The notes under the pieces were generated by a model. It saw only the letters and a list, made by a program, of their open reading frames with translations. It did not search any database and was not told where the DNA came from. This document shows, one piece after another, positions 49,883-59,600 of a stretch of 64,000 nt of DNA (within the stretch, counting starts at the first letter, position 1; each line of letters opens with the position of its first letter). A program made the position numbers and the translations under genes. The stretch covers positions 3,224,001-3,288,000 of the forward strand of contig NZ_CP140772.1 in the NCBI RefSeq assembly GCF_037893185.1. Direction: 5' to 3'. Source of the stretch: Chitinophaga sp. 180180018-3. Lineage in GTDB: Bacteria; Bacteroidota; Bacteroidia; Chitinophagales; Chitinophagaceae.

Positions 49883-51064
49883 ATGCGTAAAAACTTCCAT
49901 ATCACGGCTTTATTGATTTTATTGGCAACCGGTGCAAAGGCTCAACAAGACAGTACTACCACTATCACTTCACGCAAAGGTGTAAACGATAGTTTATTAC
50001 TCCGCAGGCGGAGTTTTTTCCCACTGCCGGTACTTGGCTATTCCCAGGAGAAGGGGTTGGAGATTGGGGCAGCCATGCTTTATTCTTTTTATACCGATAA
50101 GCGGAACCCCGATATAACTACCCGGAATTCCACGATCAACCTGATTCCGGCCTTTACTACCGAAAGTCAGTTTAAGGTGGATCTTAAAACTGATATATGG
50201 ACCCGTGCCAATACCTGGCATTTTAAAGGAAACCTCCGGTACCAGAATTATCCGCTTTATTTTTATGGCATAGGCGATACCACTCATTACGACCAACGGT
50301 CGCTTGTGAATAATATCCGGTATAAAGTACAACTGGAAGGAGAAAGACGGGTAGGCGGTCATTTCTACGTAGGTGCTTCACTGTTATACCAGCATGATAG
50401 CTACAGCAGCCGCGACAACAAAGGCATTTATCCGGGTATGTCATTGGTAGATAAGGACGGCGGACATGTAACATTTATCGGGCTTACCGGAATTTTCGAC
50501 AACCGCGATAACCAGAATTATACCCGCAAGGGCTGGTGGCTGCGGCTCAACACAGCATATGCGCCGGCTTTCCTCAGCTCTCAGCCGCTATTTAAACTGG
50601 AAGCGCAGGGCGTACATTTTATCGCTTTGTCTCCCAAGAGTACACTGGGCCTCAACGGTCTCTTTAACAGTCTGCAGGGTAAACAGCTGCCATTTTACCT
50701 GTTACCGGAAATGGGAAATGACCTGATAATGAGGGGATATTATACCGGAAGATATCGCAATCAGAACTACCTTGCCGGACAGGCTGAGTACCGTTACCTC
50801 GTAGATCCCAGGATGCATATTCATATCTGGTTCCTTGATTTCAAACCAAAATTTGCATTGGCGGCATTTGCAGGTACCGGCACTGTTTTCTCCAATCGCG
50901 ATTTCAGGCTTGATGGGTTTAAGCCGAGTTATGGAGCCGGGATCCGTTATTTTTATGATGAGAGCGCAAGGCTTACAATTCGTATAGACTATGCCGTAGG
51001 AGAGAAGCGCCCGGGTGAAGCACGGCAGAAAGGGCTTTATCTGTCGCTGGCAGAAGCGTTTTAA
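49883..51064 (+). CDS. BamA/TamA-family outer-membrane beta-barrel protein without POTRA domains
   Basis: This is a 393-residue protein from ATG 49883 (MRKNFHITALLILLATGAKA, a signal peptide). After a short linker the whole mature protein is an Omp85-type barrel: alternating strands, the MRGYYTGRYRNQNYLAGQAE segment corresponding to the family's R-G-[YF] substrate loop, GIRYFYDESARLTIRIDYAV near the end and a C-terminal Phe. No POTRA domain precedes it, so it is not BamA itself and is probably a specialised Omp85 relative. A GTG at 49850 lies within the promoter and is rejected as start. The substrate is unknown. Confidence 0.8.
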   Translation: MRKNFHITALLILLATGAKAQQDSTTTITSRKGVNDSLLLRRRSFFPLPVLGYSQEKGLEIGAAMLYSFYTDKRNPDITTRNSTINLIPAFTTESQFKVDLKTDIWTRANTWHFKGNLRYQNYPLYFYGIGDTTHYDQRSLVNNIRYKVQLEGERRVGGHFYVGASLLYQHDSYSSRDNKGIYPGMSLVDKDGGHVTFIGLTGIFDNRDNQNYTRKGWWLRLNTAYAPAFLSSQPLFKLEAQGVHFIALSPKSTLGLNGLFNSLQGKQLPFYLLPEMGNDLIMRGYYTGRYRNQNYLAGQAEYRYLVDPRMHIHIWFLDFKPKFALAAFAGTGTVFSNRDFRLDGFKPSYGAGIRYFYDESARLTIRIDYAVGEKRPGEARQKGLYLSLAEAF

Positions 51065-51140
51065 TTTAGCGGGGCCTTCGATGGTTATTTGGTAACATTT
51101 CGTTAACTTCCAACAGCTTAACGCACCAAAACCACAGTAT

Positions 51141-52154
51141 ATGAAAAAACTATTTGTGTTACCCGCAGCTGTCATGCTGATGACGGCAACCCTTGTTACC
51201 CAGGCCCAGGATAAATCAGGTTCAGCGCATTCGAGATTCTACCTTAAAGTTACCGGAGGCTATTTTTTCAGTGTCTCACCGGGGCAGTTTCCCAATGTGG
51301 GGCCCTATCCGCCGCAAGACCTGCATACCCAATATACACCCGGCCGGCCCAATCCGTTGGATACCATCAGCCGTAAGGTGCTGACAGGATCGTATGGTGA
51401 AGGTTTTCGTACAGGGGTATCCGTTGGGTACGACATCAACAAATACATGTCGGTTGAAGCCTCCTTTAATTACTTCCACAGCCAGAAGAACCTGATGACC
51501 CGCCAATCAACCACCCTGGCTGGTTCTTCAACAGAACTGGGGCATGTGGAATCCCATGGTTATGTAAACGCCGTGGATTTTGCCCCCAGCCTGGTGGTGA
51601 GCCCGGGTATGGAAAAGGTCAATCCTTATGTACGTTTCGGCGTAGTGGTACCGCTTTGGGGGCGCCTTTATATAGAAACCGACGCCATGCAGACTTCCAA
51701 TCCGCCGGCCGGAGCACCGGTGCCGCCAGGTACCCAGGTTGTAACTACCATCAGCCGTAAGGAAGAAATAAAACCAAATGTAACTATCGGCTTCCAGGGC
51801 GCATTAGGCGTGTCGTTCAAGGTTGCTTCCCGCTTTGATATATTTGTAGAAGCGGAGTACCGGAATATCCCGGTTAAGAGTAAAGAAAAGGAGATCACAC
51901 GCTATAACGAAACCAATACGCTCGTTGGTCCGGCAGTGCACACTATTGCAGGCACCCGTAACCTGCAAGACCTCAGCACGGCGGAAAAGAACACGGTATA
52001 CGTGACTACACTGGATGTAAATTCCAATACGCCGGTGAACCAGCAGGGTACCAAGGTGATCTATAAGTACAACGATCGTCCATCGAATGATCTCAAGTCT
52101 TATATCAACATCGGAGGGCTCGGACTGAATGCCGGACTGAAGTTCAGATTGTAA
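51141..52154 (+). CDS. outer-membrane beta-barrel protein
   Basis: This 337-residue protein has a signal peptide (MKKLFVLPAAVMLMTATLVT to QAQ). The mature part has alternating amphipathic strands (FYLKVTGGYFFSVSPGQF, GVSVGYDINKYMSVEASFNY, GALGVSFKVASRFDIFVEAE) and ends GLNAGLKFRL, typical of an 8- to 12-strand barrel. A periplasmic or extracellular loop rich in Thr/Asn (about 255-310) is present. No enzyme motif. It starts 76 bp after the Omp85-like gene and could share its transcript. Function unknown. Confidence 0.75.
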   Translation: MKKLFVLPAAVMLMTATLVTQAQDKSGSAHSRFYLKVTGGYFFSVSPGQFPNVGPYPPQDLHTQYTPGRPNPLDTISRKVLTGSYGEGFRTGVSVGYDINKYMSVEASFNYFHSQKNLMTRQSTTLAGSSTELGHVESHGYVNAVDFAPSLVVSPGMEKVNPYVRFGVVVPLWGRLYIETDAMQTSNPPAGAPVPPGTQVVTTISRKEEIKPNVTIGFQGALGVSFKVASRFDIFVEAEYRNIPVKSKEKEITRYNETNTLVGPAVHTIAGTRNLQDLSTAEKNTVYVTTLDVNSNTPVNQQGTKVIYKYNDRPSNDLKSYINIGGLGLNAGLKFRL

Positions 52155-52239
52155 TATGCTATTGTTAATCTGCGTATATTCGTTCCCGTAGGTACAGCAA
52201 AGCTGTAGTTAATGGAAAGGAAACCGGACATATCATGGT

Positions 52240-52734
52240 ATGAAGAAAACAAATTTTATCTGGATCAGCGGTGCTATTAATTCAGGAAAGTCTACAGTGG
52301 CGGGTGCACTATCAAAGGTGCTTCCGGCGGCTGTGAATATTGAGCTGGATGCGCTGGCTTCATTTGAGCAGTCGCTGGATATCGATCAGAAACTGGAATT
52401 CATTATACAGGATGCGTTGGATCTTGCGCGTAACTGGATATCGAGAAACTTTATTCCGGTACTGAACTGGCCGTTGTATGGAAAGGAGGTGATCTATATG
52501 CTGGAGTACGCGGAAAAGCTGGGGTTACAGCCCATATTGATCAACCTCACGCCACCTTATGACGTGGTGGCTGGCAACAGGAACGAACGAATACTGGAAG
52601 AATGGGAGTTGCAGCGTATCAGGTATATGTACGACGTATGCCGCATGCACGAGCCGGTGTATGGCCATCGTATCGACAATAGTGGATTGACAGTAGCGGA
52701 AACTGTAGAGAGGATTGTAGCGCTGCTGAATTAA
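52240..52734 (+). CDS. P-loop NTPase, small-molecule-kinase-like
   Basis: This 164-residue cytoplasmic protein has a Walker A loop GAINSGKST at residues 11-19, followed by an acidic strand-turn (IELDALASFEQSLD). The rest resembles shikimate-kinase, APS-kinase or zeta-toxin-like phosphotransferases in size, with LINLTPPYDVVAGNRNERIL in the position of the second core strand and lid. No antitoxin-like partner lies next to it, so a toxin role is not supported. The substrate is unknown. Its stop codon lies inside the left arm of the long palindrome at 52729. Confidence 0.65.
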   Translation: MKKTNFIWISGAINSGKSTVAGALSKVLPAAVNIELDALASFEQSLDIDQKLEFIIQDALDLARNWISRNFIPVLNWPLYGKEVIYMLEYAEKLGLQPILINLTPPYDVVAGNRNERILEEWELQRIRYMYDVCRMHEPVYGHRIDNSGLTVAETVERIVALLN

Positions 52735-52857
52735 GAATTGGGAATGTAGAATTAAGAATAAAGAGCGAAGATCTAAGCGGATGAGAATATACTACCTCAT
52801 CCTATCCGCTTAGATCTTCGCTCTTTATTCTTAATTCTATATTCCCAGTTCTTAATT
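52729..52857. repeat. long near-perfect palindrome, 54-bp arms
   Basis: Positions 52729-52782 pair with 52804-52857 at 52 of 54 positions around a 21-base loop that itself has a GAG/CTC extension. The core GCGAAGATCTAAGCGGAT matches the palindrome at 1311-1409 with one change. It fills the convergent gap between two gene ends and overlaps the P-loop gene's stop. A likely bidirectional terminator and a member of a dispersed repeat family. Confidence 0.88.
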
Positions 52858-52860
52858 CAA

Positions 52861-53808
52861 TCACGTACTCGCCTTATCCAGCACTTCCACTGCGCTCTTA
52901 TCCAGCTTCAGCTGTACTCCATTGATGAGCTGCTGCAGTTGTTCCTTATTGGTAGCACTGGCGATGGGGGCTGCTATGGCGGGGCGGGTCAGCAGCCAGG
53001 CAAGCGCTACACCGGCAGGAGTAGCATGATATTGCGCCGCTACTTGGTCGAGTGCATCCAGTATACGGAAACCCCTGTCGTTCAGATAACCGGCAGCTTT
53101 TCCGCCACGCGCCGGGCTTTTCGAAGTATCCGCCGGCTGACGGTATTTCCCGGAAAGGAAACCGCTGGCCAGCGAGTAATAGTTGATCACACCCAGATCA
53201 TGTTTTTCACAGATCGGAGCGTAGTTACGTTCGTAGGCAGCCCTGTCGTACAGGTTGTATTCCGGCTGTAGCGTTTCATACCTGGGATAGCCGTGCTTTT
53301 CGCTGGCATTCAGGCTTTCGAGCAGGCGGGCCGGACTCATGTTAGAGGCGCCAATAGCACGTACTTTTCCTGATTTTACCAGGGTGGCATAAGCTTCCAG
53401 CGTTTCTTCCACAGGCGTGTTTTCATTATCGTAATGTGTCTGGTACAGATCAATATAATCCGTTTGCAGGCGCCTGAGCGAATCTTCTGCAGCCTTTATC
53501 AGATAGGCTTTGGTGACATTCATACCGGCGCCCATATCTGCACCTCCTTTAGTAGCAATGATCACCTGGCTGCGATTGCTGCGTTGCTGTATCCACCTGC
53601 CAATGATGGATTCTGATTCACCACCTTTGTTGCCCGGCACCCAGCGCGAATACACATCTGCCGTGTCTACCAGGTTGAAACCGGCAGCCACGAATTCATC
53701 CAGTAAATTAAAAGAAGTGGCTTCATTGGCTGACCAGCCGAAAACATTACCACCAAATGCAAGAGGGGCCACCATGAGCCCGGATTTTCCCAGTTTCCGT
53801 TTTTCCAT
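52861..53808 (-). CDS. aldo/keto reductase
   Basis: This is a 315-residue NADPH-dependent oxidoreductase of the AKR superfamily, from start MEKRKLGKSGLMVAPLAFGG. The catalytic tetrad is D48 and Y53 (FNLVDTADVYSRW), K87 (VIIATKGG) and H125 (LYQTHYDNENTP). The C-terminal cofactor region ALAWLLTRPAIAAPIASATN is present. ATGs 2 and 12 codons upstream are in frame (53814 and 53844), but the chosen start matches family N-termini. The substrate cannot be read from sequence. It is monocistronic and divergent from the next gene. Confidence 0.9.
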   Translation of the reverse strand: MEKRKLGKSGLMVAPLAFGGNVFGWSANEATSFNLLDEFVAAGFNLVDTADVYSRWVPGNKGGESESIIGRWIQQRSNRSQVIIATKGGADMGAGMNVTKAYLIKAAEDSLRRLQTDYIDLYQTHYDNENTPVEETLEAYATLVKSGKVRAIGASNMSPARLLESLNASEKHGYPRYETLQPEYNLYDRAAYERNYAPICEKHDLGVINYYSLASGFLSGKYRQPADTSKSPARGGKAAGYLNDRGFRILDALDQVAAQYHATPAGVALAWLLTRPAIAAPIASATNKEQLQQLINGVQLKLDKSAVEVLDKAST

Positions 53809-53861
53809 AATCATTTTTTTTATCGATTCATACAATGGGTACATCCCGTCCGTAAATTAAT

Positions 53862-53869
53862 TACTTTTG
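53862..53869 (+). promoter_or_regulatory. -7 element before the 53890 gene
   Basis: TACTTTTG fully matches TAnnTTTG and lies 20 bp before the ATG. No -33 TTTG at 19-base spacing. Confidence 0.4.
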
Positions 53870-53889
53870 TTTTGAAGCGGAATTAATTT

Positions 53890-54705
53890 ATGCCGGATCA
53901 TATGCCTGAAATTTCACGGGAAGATTTTAACTGGTTGACGCAAACCTATGGAAAAACAGATGGCTATTCCCACATCGATACCGAAGAAGAAGTGATACAT
54001 GAGATTTTCCATGACAAAATACTGATAGGTTCAGGCTTCCTGAACTGTGCTTCTTATGAACTCAGTTACGATAAACACCGGCTGCTGGTGCGTAAGAACA
54101 GGTTGGATGATTATCGCCTGGAAGAAAAAGCGGTGATGATAGCCGATGACATGAGCAATGAAGATGAAAAGGAGCTGCTCTACCGCTGGCATTTGCTGAT
54201 AGCGGAGCTCCGGGCGGTGGAAAAACTGAATGGGCTTGTCAATGCCAGAGAGCCGCTTGCGCAGCTATTGCTCGATATCCTCAATGAAGAAGAGGCAGAG
54301 GAAGAAATTGCGAAGTTGCCTGATCTGGTACCTGCTGATACAGAGATCATATGGGAGAAATTATACGTTGCCTTATTATCGAAGGGATATGTAGCCGCCT
54401 TTGACTGGGAAGAACTACCCAATGAAGGCATACAGCTGTTGAACGAACTGACTCCGTTGAGAAATAAACGCATCCTGTTGCATGCACCGGATCCCGGTAC
54501 ATGGAAAGATATGACCGCCGGTGATTTTGCCAGATCTGTGCTGGATTTTCTGAATCGTCAACTGGCGGATTACAAACTGAAGATTGTCGCGGCCGGCCCG
54601 GAGCTGGATGAATACCAATACTTTATATGCCTTAACGAGCAAGACTTCCGCCTCGCTAATGCCCGTAGCAAACTGGAAGAACTCTGCCTGATTTGCTTCT
54701 TTTAG
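53890..54705 (+). CDS. uncharacterised acidic cytoplasmic protein
   Basis: I do not recognise this 271-residue protein. It has no signal peptide or membrane segment and is acidic. A Glu-rich helical stretch (about 128-145, LNEEEAEEEIAKLPDLV) separates two halves. The first half has the start ISREDFNWLTQTYGKTDGYS; the second has WEKLYVALLSKGYVAAFDWE, in the style of some DUF6630-like proteins, but the match is weak. The C-terminus ends with four hydrophobic residues (ICFF). It is preceded by a -7 box and followed by a small hairpin, so it is probably monocistronic. Confidence 0.55.
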   Translation: MPDHMPEISREDFNWLTQTYGKTDGYSHIDTEEEVIHEIFHDKILIGSGFLNCASYELSYDKHRLLVRKNRLDDYRLEEKAVMIADDMSNEDEKELLYRWHLLIAELRAVEKLNGLVNAREPLAQLLLDILNEEEAEEEIAKLPDLVPADTEIIWEKLYVALLSKGYVAAFDWEELPNEGIQLLNELTPLRNKRILLHAPDPGTWKDMTAGDFARSVLDFLNRQLADYKLKIVAAGPELDEYQYFICLNEQDFRLANARSKLEELCLICFF

Positions 54706-54723
54706 ATATTAAAATTTGGTTAA

Positions 54724-54739
54724 AATGCCTCCCGGCATT
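54724..54739 (+). terminator. small hairpin after the 53890 gene
   Basis: AATGCC and GGCATT form a 6-bp stem with a 4-base loop, 19 bp past the stop. It is weak and has no long T run. Confidence 0.3.
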
Positions 54740-54797
54740 ATACTAAAGAAGCAGGTATGCAATAACTTAGTACATCAATTGAATTGAATTATACCCA

Positions 54798-55154
54798 ATG
54801 AAATTATTTCGGCAATTATTTTTTACGCTGATCGCGGTGATGCTCCTGCCTCAATTGCGGGAACATAGCACCCCGATTCAAAAGCGGATTGCTGAAAGTA
54901 TTTTTGCCTCAAAAGTAGCGGCTTACAATGCTGCCATAAAAGCGCCGGCTTATCAAACCACTATCACAAAATTTAAGCGCCGGCCTGTAGGGATCAATGA
55001 CGGTTATGGCCATGACAAAATTTGTCCTTCGTGCCTGGAGTTAGTTACCGATCAGTTTATTTATGTAGACAGGATCCTTAAAGGATACTATGCAAATCCC
55101 TACCTCAGTGTGGCAGTGCCGCTGAGAAGCTGGAGAGGGCCTCCCGTAGCCTGA
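54798..55154 (+). CDS. small exported protein preceding the RND efflux operon
   Basis: This 118-residue protein begins with a hydrophobic signal-like segment (MKLFRQLFFTLIAVMLLPQL). A single CPSC pair is at about residues 76-79 (DKICPSCLELV) and the protein ends PLRSWRGPPVA. Small exported proteins that end in a similar 'RGPP' tail are, in my experience, common just before efflux operons in Bacteroidota, which suggests a metal- or efflux-related accessory role; this is inference. It lies 49 bp upstream of the TolC-family gene and is probably co-transcribed. Confidence 0.55.
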   Translation: MKLFRQLFFTLIAVMLLPQLREHSTPIQKRIAESIFASKVAAYNAAIKAPAYQTTITKFKRRPVGINDGYGHDKICPSCLELVTDQFIYVDRILKGYYANPYLSVAVPLRSWRGPPVA

Positions 55155-55203
55155 TACCCCGATTTTACATTCTTTTTTATTTCATTTTTTTTTTCAGCGA
55201 TAT

Positions 55204-56601
55204 ATGAATTTAGATATGATCGCGAAGAAGTGGTGTTGGTGGTTGCTATGTGTTTTTCCCTTCACTTCTTCCTTCGCACAATCTGCAGCGGATAATTTTT
55301 CGCTGCATCGGGCAATTGCGCTTACACTGGATCATTATCCGGCCATTAAGGCCAAGGAAGCCCAGGTAAAAATGGGACAGGCGAATCTGACGGATGTGAA
55401 ACACAACTGGTATCCGTCTCTGAAACTTCATGACCAGGTGGATGCCGGTACCGACAATGGTATTTACGGTTCTTACTTTACACTGGGAATGATCCCTTCC
55501 ACTTCCGGCGGGATCCGCCCGGAGAACAACAGTACATTGATGAGCGGCAATATTGCTATGGCTGCCATGCAATGGGAGATCTACAATTTCGGTGCATATG
55601 CCAGTGAACAAAAAGAAGCAACCCAGGCATTGAATGTACAGAAAACAGACCTGAACAACACTTCTAACCAACTAACGGTAACGGTTATACAGGATTACCT
55701 GGAACTATTACGGCTGCAGGCGTTACAGAAAATCGAGCAGGATAATATAGCCCGGAATGCAGAGGTGGTGAAAGCGGTTACTGCTATTGTGTTGCATGGC
55801 CTGAAACCCGGCGTAGACAGTGCCGTAGCCGCCGCAGAGCTTTCCAGGGCGAGGCTGAACCTGCTGGATATCGATAACAGGTATAATCAGGTACGTATAC
55901 AGATGGGTACATTAACTGGTTTGGATACAGCCCTGGTACGGCCTGATACGGTCAATAATAACAAGCTGCCGGGTTTACTCGGAGAACAGACGCCCGACAG
56001 CATTGCCGGGCATCCGATGCTGGAATACTATAACGCCGTCTATAACCAGGAACGGGCTGCAGAGCAGGTGATCCGGAAATCACATCTGCCGAAGTTAAAC
56101 CTTATGGCTACAGGATGGATGCGCGGTTCCAGCGGCAGCTTCAATGATGTATATGATAAGAATCTTTGGAGTGGATTGGGATACAGCAGGTACAACTACC
56201 TGCTTGGACTGGGCATTACTTACAACCTGACCGATCTGAAACGTACCCGCGAAAAAGCAGCTGTACAACAGTACAGGTCGGAAGTAGCCAGGCAACAGCT
56301 GGAAACTACCCGTACCACGCTGAATGGTTTGTTGCAGGAAGCGGAAACGGATATCCGGACGTCGAGAGATAAACTGAAAGAACTGCCGGTGCAGCTGAGC
56401 GCTGCAAGGGCTGCCGCCCGCCAGAAAATGGCACTGTACAAGGGAGGGCTTACTAATATCATTGACGTGGTAACCGCTCTGTTTGTGCTGAACCGGGCGG
56501 AAACAGACCTGGTACAAACCCGTGATGCTGCATGGAAAGCATTGTTCCGGGCAGCGTATGCAGGCAATACGATATCTCAACTTTTACCTGATCTGAATTA
56601 A
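55204..56601 (+). CDS. TolC-family outer-membrane efflux protein
   Basis: This 465-residue protein is the outer-membrane channel of the tripartite pump encoded here. A signal peptide (about 1-26, ending FAQ) precedes two repeated halves, each with long coiled-coil helices and barrel strands (ALTLDHYPAIKAKEAQVKMG in the first; YNVAYNQERAAEQ-type and ARQKMALYKGGLTNIIDVVT in the second). The latter is the conserved 'Y-x-x-G-x-x-x-x-x-D' helix of the family. No lipobox is visible. It is 12 bp upstream of the permease gene. Confidence 0.92.
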   Translation: MNLDMIAKKWCWWLLCVFPFTSSFAQSAADNFSLHRAIALTLDHYPAIKAKEAQVKMGQANLTDVKHNWYPSLKLHDQVDAGTDNGIYGSYFTLGMIPSTSGGIRPENNSTLMSGNIAMAAMQWEIYNFGAYASEQKEATQALNVQKTDLNNTSNQLTVTVIQDYLELLRLQALQKIEQDNIARNAEVVKAVTAIVLHGLKPGVDSAVAAAELSRARLNLLDIDNRYNQVRIQMGTLTGLDTALVRPDTVNNNKLPGLLGEQTPDSIAGHPMLEYYNAVYNQERAAEQVIRKSHLPKLNLMATGWMRGSSGSFNDVYDKNLWSGLGYSRYNYLLGLGITYNLTDLKRTREKAAVQQYRSEVARQQLETTRTTLNGLLQEAETDIRTSRDKLKELPVQLSAARAAARQKMALYKGGLTNIIDVVTALFVLNRAETDLVQTRDAAWKALFRAAYAGNTISQLLPDLN

Positions 56602-56613
56602 ATATATAGGATT

Positions 56614-59600
56614 ATGTCATTTGTGTCTTCGGCACTGAAGAAACCAATAGCCGTGGTAGTTATCACGGGCGGATTGCTGCTGTTTTCAGTGCTGGCTATC
56701 TTCAATATACCCATCGATATTTTCCCGAAGCTTAATCTGCCAACCATATACGTGATTGAGCCGTACGGAGGGATGTCGCCCCAGCAGATGGAAGGCTTCT
56801 TTGCCACGCGTATGCAGGACCAGTTCCTGTATGTGAACGGTGTAAAAAGTATTAGTACAAAAAATATACAGGGATTAACCTTACTGAAACTCACCTTCTA
56901 CGAGAGCACCGATATGGCGGAAGCCTCCGCCCAGGTGGCGTTGCAGGTGAATCGTGTAATGAGTTTCTTTCCGCCCGGGGCTTTACCTCCGCAGGTAATG
57001 CGTTTCGATGCCTCGTCGCTTCCGGTGGGAGAGCTGGTGTTCAGTAGTCCCAAACGATCTCTGAAAGAAATATATGACCTGGCGGCAACCCGTATCAGGC
57101 CTATGTTTGCGACAGTACCAGGATTGTCGGCGCCGCCGCCATTCGGTTCCAATACGCGTTCAGTAATCCTGAACGTGGACCCGCAGAAACTGCGCAGCTT
57201 CAATCTTAGTCCCGATCAGGTGGTGGAAGCCGTGGCGAAAAACAACGTCATGACGCCTTCCGGTAACATACGCATCAACAATACGATGTTTGTGACCACC
57301 GTAAACTCTCTTGAAAAAGAAGTGAATGATTTCGGAGATATTCCTATCGTCACCAATGGCGGCAGTAATGTATTTATCCGCGATGTGGCCCGGGTGGCGG
57401 ATGCAACGGATGTAACGGTCGACTATGCACTGGTGAACGGGCACCGCTCTGTTTACATTCCGGTGGTAAAAACCGCGGATGCATCTACCTGGGATGTTGT
57501 AAAACAACTGAAAGGAAAGCTGCCTGAAATGCAAAGCCTGTTGCCGGATGACGTGAAAATCTCCTATGAGTTCGACCAGTCGGTGTTTGTAATCAATGCC
57601 GTGAAAAGTCTTATTTCAGAAGGTATCATGGGTGCATTGCTCACCGGGCTGATGGTGCTGTTGTTCCTGCGCGATCTGCGCAGCTGCCTGGTGGTAGTGG
57701 TGACGATTCCTGTAGCAGTGCTTTGCGCGGTATTGGGCCTGAAGATGGCCGGACAAACCATCAACATCATGACGCTGAGCGGGCTCGCACTGGCTATCGG
57801 TATCCTGGTGGATCAGGCAACGGTGACCATTGAGAATATACACCAGCATTTGGAGATGGGAAAGCCCAAGCGGCAGGCGATCTACGAGGCCTGTGAGGAA
57901 ATTGCTTTCCCGCTGCTGCTGATTTTGCTCTGTATTCTTGCGGTATTTGCGCCTTCCTTTATCATGACAGGCGTACCACGCGCTATGTTTCTGCCACTGT
58001 CGCTTTCCATCGGTTTTGCCATGGTGGCTTCTTATTTTGCGGCGCAAACACTGGTACCCGTGATTTCGAACTGGTGGCTGCAGGCACATAAATTTCAGCA
58101 TGCACACGTTGGACTGACACTGGATGCGGAGGAAATAAAAGAAGCCAATGAACACCTAAAGTTTGAGCATGAACACCCTGAAAAGGCTGGTGGATTTGAG
58201 CGTTTCAAACTCCGGTTCATGGGCGTCCTGGAAGGAGGAATGAAAAGATCGCGTTTGATTGTGACGATATACGTAATAGGCGCGTTGATTTTAGCAGGAG
58301 GTTGTTATATGTGGATAGGAAAGGATTTGATGCCGCACATCAATGCGGGCCAGTTCCAGTTGCGACTGCGCATGCCGGATGGTACCCGCCTCGAACGTAC
58401 GGAAGCAGCCCTGCATGATGTGCTGGGTGTGGTAGACAGTACCGTGAATGGCCACGTAGCTATCAGCTCCGCATATGTAGGCCTGATCCCCAGCAGCTTC
58501 GGAAGCAGCAACCTGTATATATTCAACAGCGGTACACATGAAGCTGTGTTACAGGTGAACCTCGACGAGGACTATAAAGTAAAGATTGATCAGTTGAAAG
58601 ACGAACTACGAAAGAATATTACAGCTAAGATCCCGGAGATGCGCCTTTCGTTTGAGCCAATAGATCTTACGGAAAAAATCATGAGTCAGGGTGCAGCTAC
58701 GCCCATCGAAGTAAGGGTAGCAGGGAAAGATATGAAGCAGATTTCAGACTATGCAGAAAAGCTGGTAGACAATCTGAAAGACGTGCCTTTCCTGCGGGAT
58801 GTACAGATTGCGCAGCCGCTTCATTTCCCGGTGATCAATATTCATATCGACCGGCTGAAACTGGCACAGATGGGGCTGAATATCTACCAGGTGGCGCGTT
58901 CCGTAACAGCGTCTACCTCTTCGAGCCGATTTACTGAAAAGAACCAGTGGCTCGATGAAAAGGTAGCGTATACGTACCAGGTACAGGTACAGATACCGGA
59001 ATACAGCATGACGGCTATCAACGACCTGAAAGAGATCCCACTGGTGAGAGGCCAGGCCAGGCCTGTGCTGGCAGACGTGGCTACTTTTACGACTACCGAA
59101 ATGCCGGGAGAATATGACCGTGCCGGTCCTCGTAGGTTCGTTACCGTTAGTGCCAATATTTCCGGTAAAGATCTGGGTGCTGCTACTGCAGCCGTGCAGA
59201 AGGCAATCAAAGACGTAGGCACACCTCCGAAAGGATTGGTGGCTGAACTGAAAGGTGCCTCCAGCCTGCTGGTGGAAACACTGAGTAGTTTGCAGAATGG
59301 ATTAACCATTGCCATCCTGGTCATCTTCCTGTTACTGGCAGCAAACTACCAATCGTTCAAATTATCTTTTGTGGTGTTGACTACCGTGCCTGCGGTAATT
59401 GCCGGCGCACTGATTGCGCTGCTGCTGACCGGGGCTACACTCAATCTGCAGTCGTATATGGGAATGATCATGTCTACCGGGGTATCGGTGGCTAATGCTA
59501 TCCTGATTGTCACGAATGCTGAGAAATTAAGGCTGGAGTACAAGGATGTGCCGAGAGCTGCCGTAACAGCAGCCGGCTTGAGGTTGCGGCCTATTCTGAT

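Noticed and set aside
52240..52734. Zeta-toxin or other toxin-antitoxin system
   Set aside because: Only the P-loop is toxin-like; no small partner gene lies next to it.
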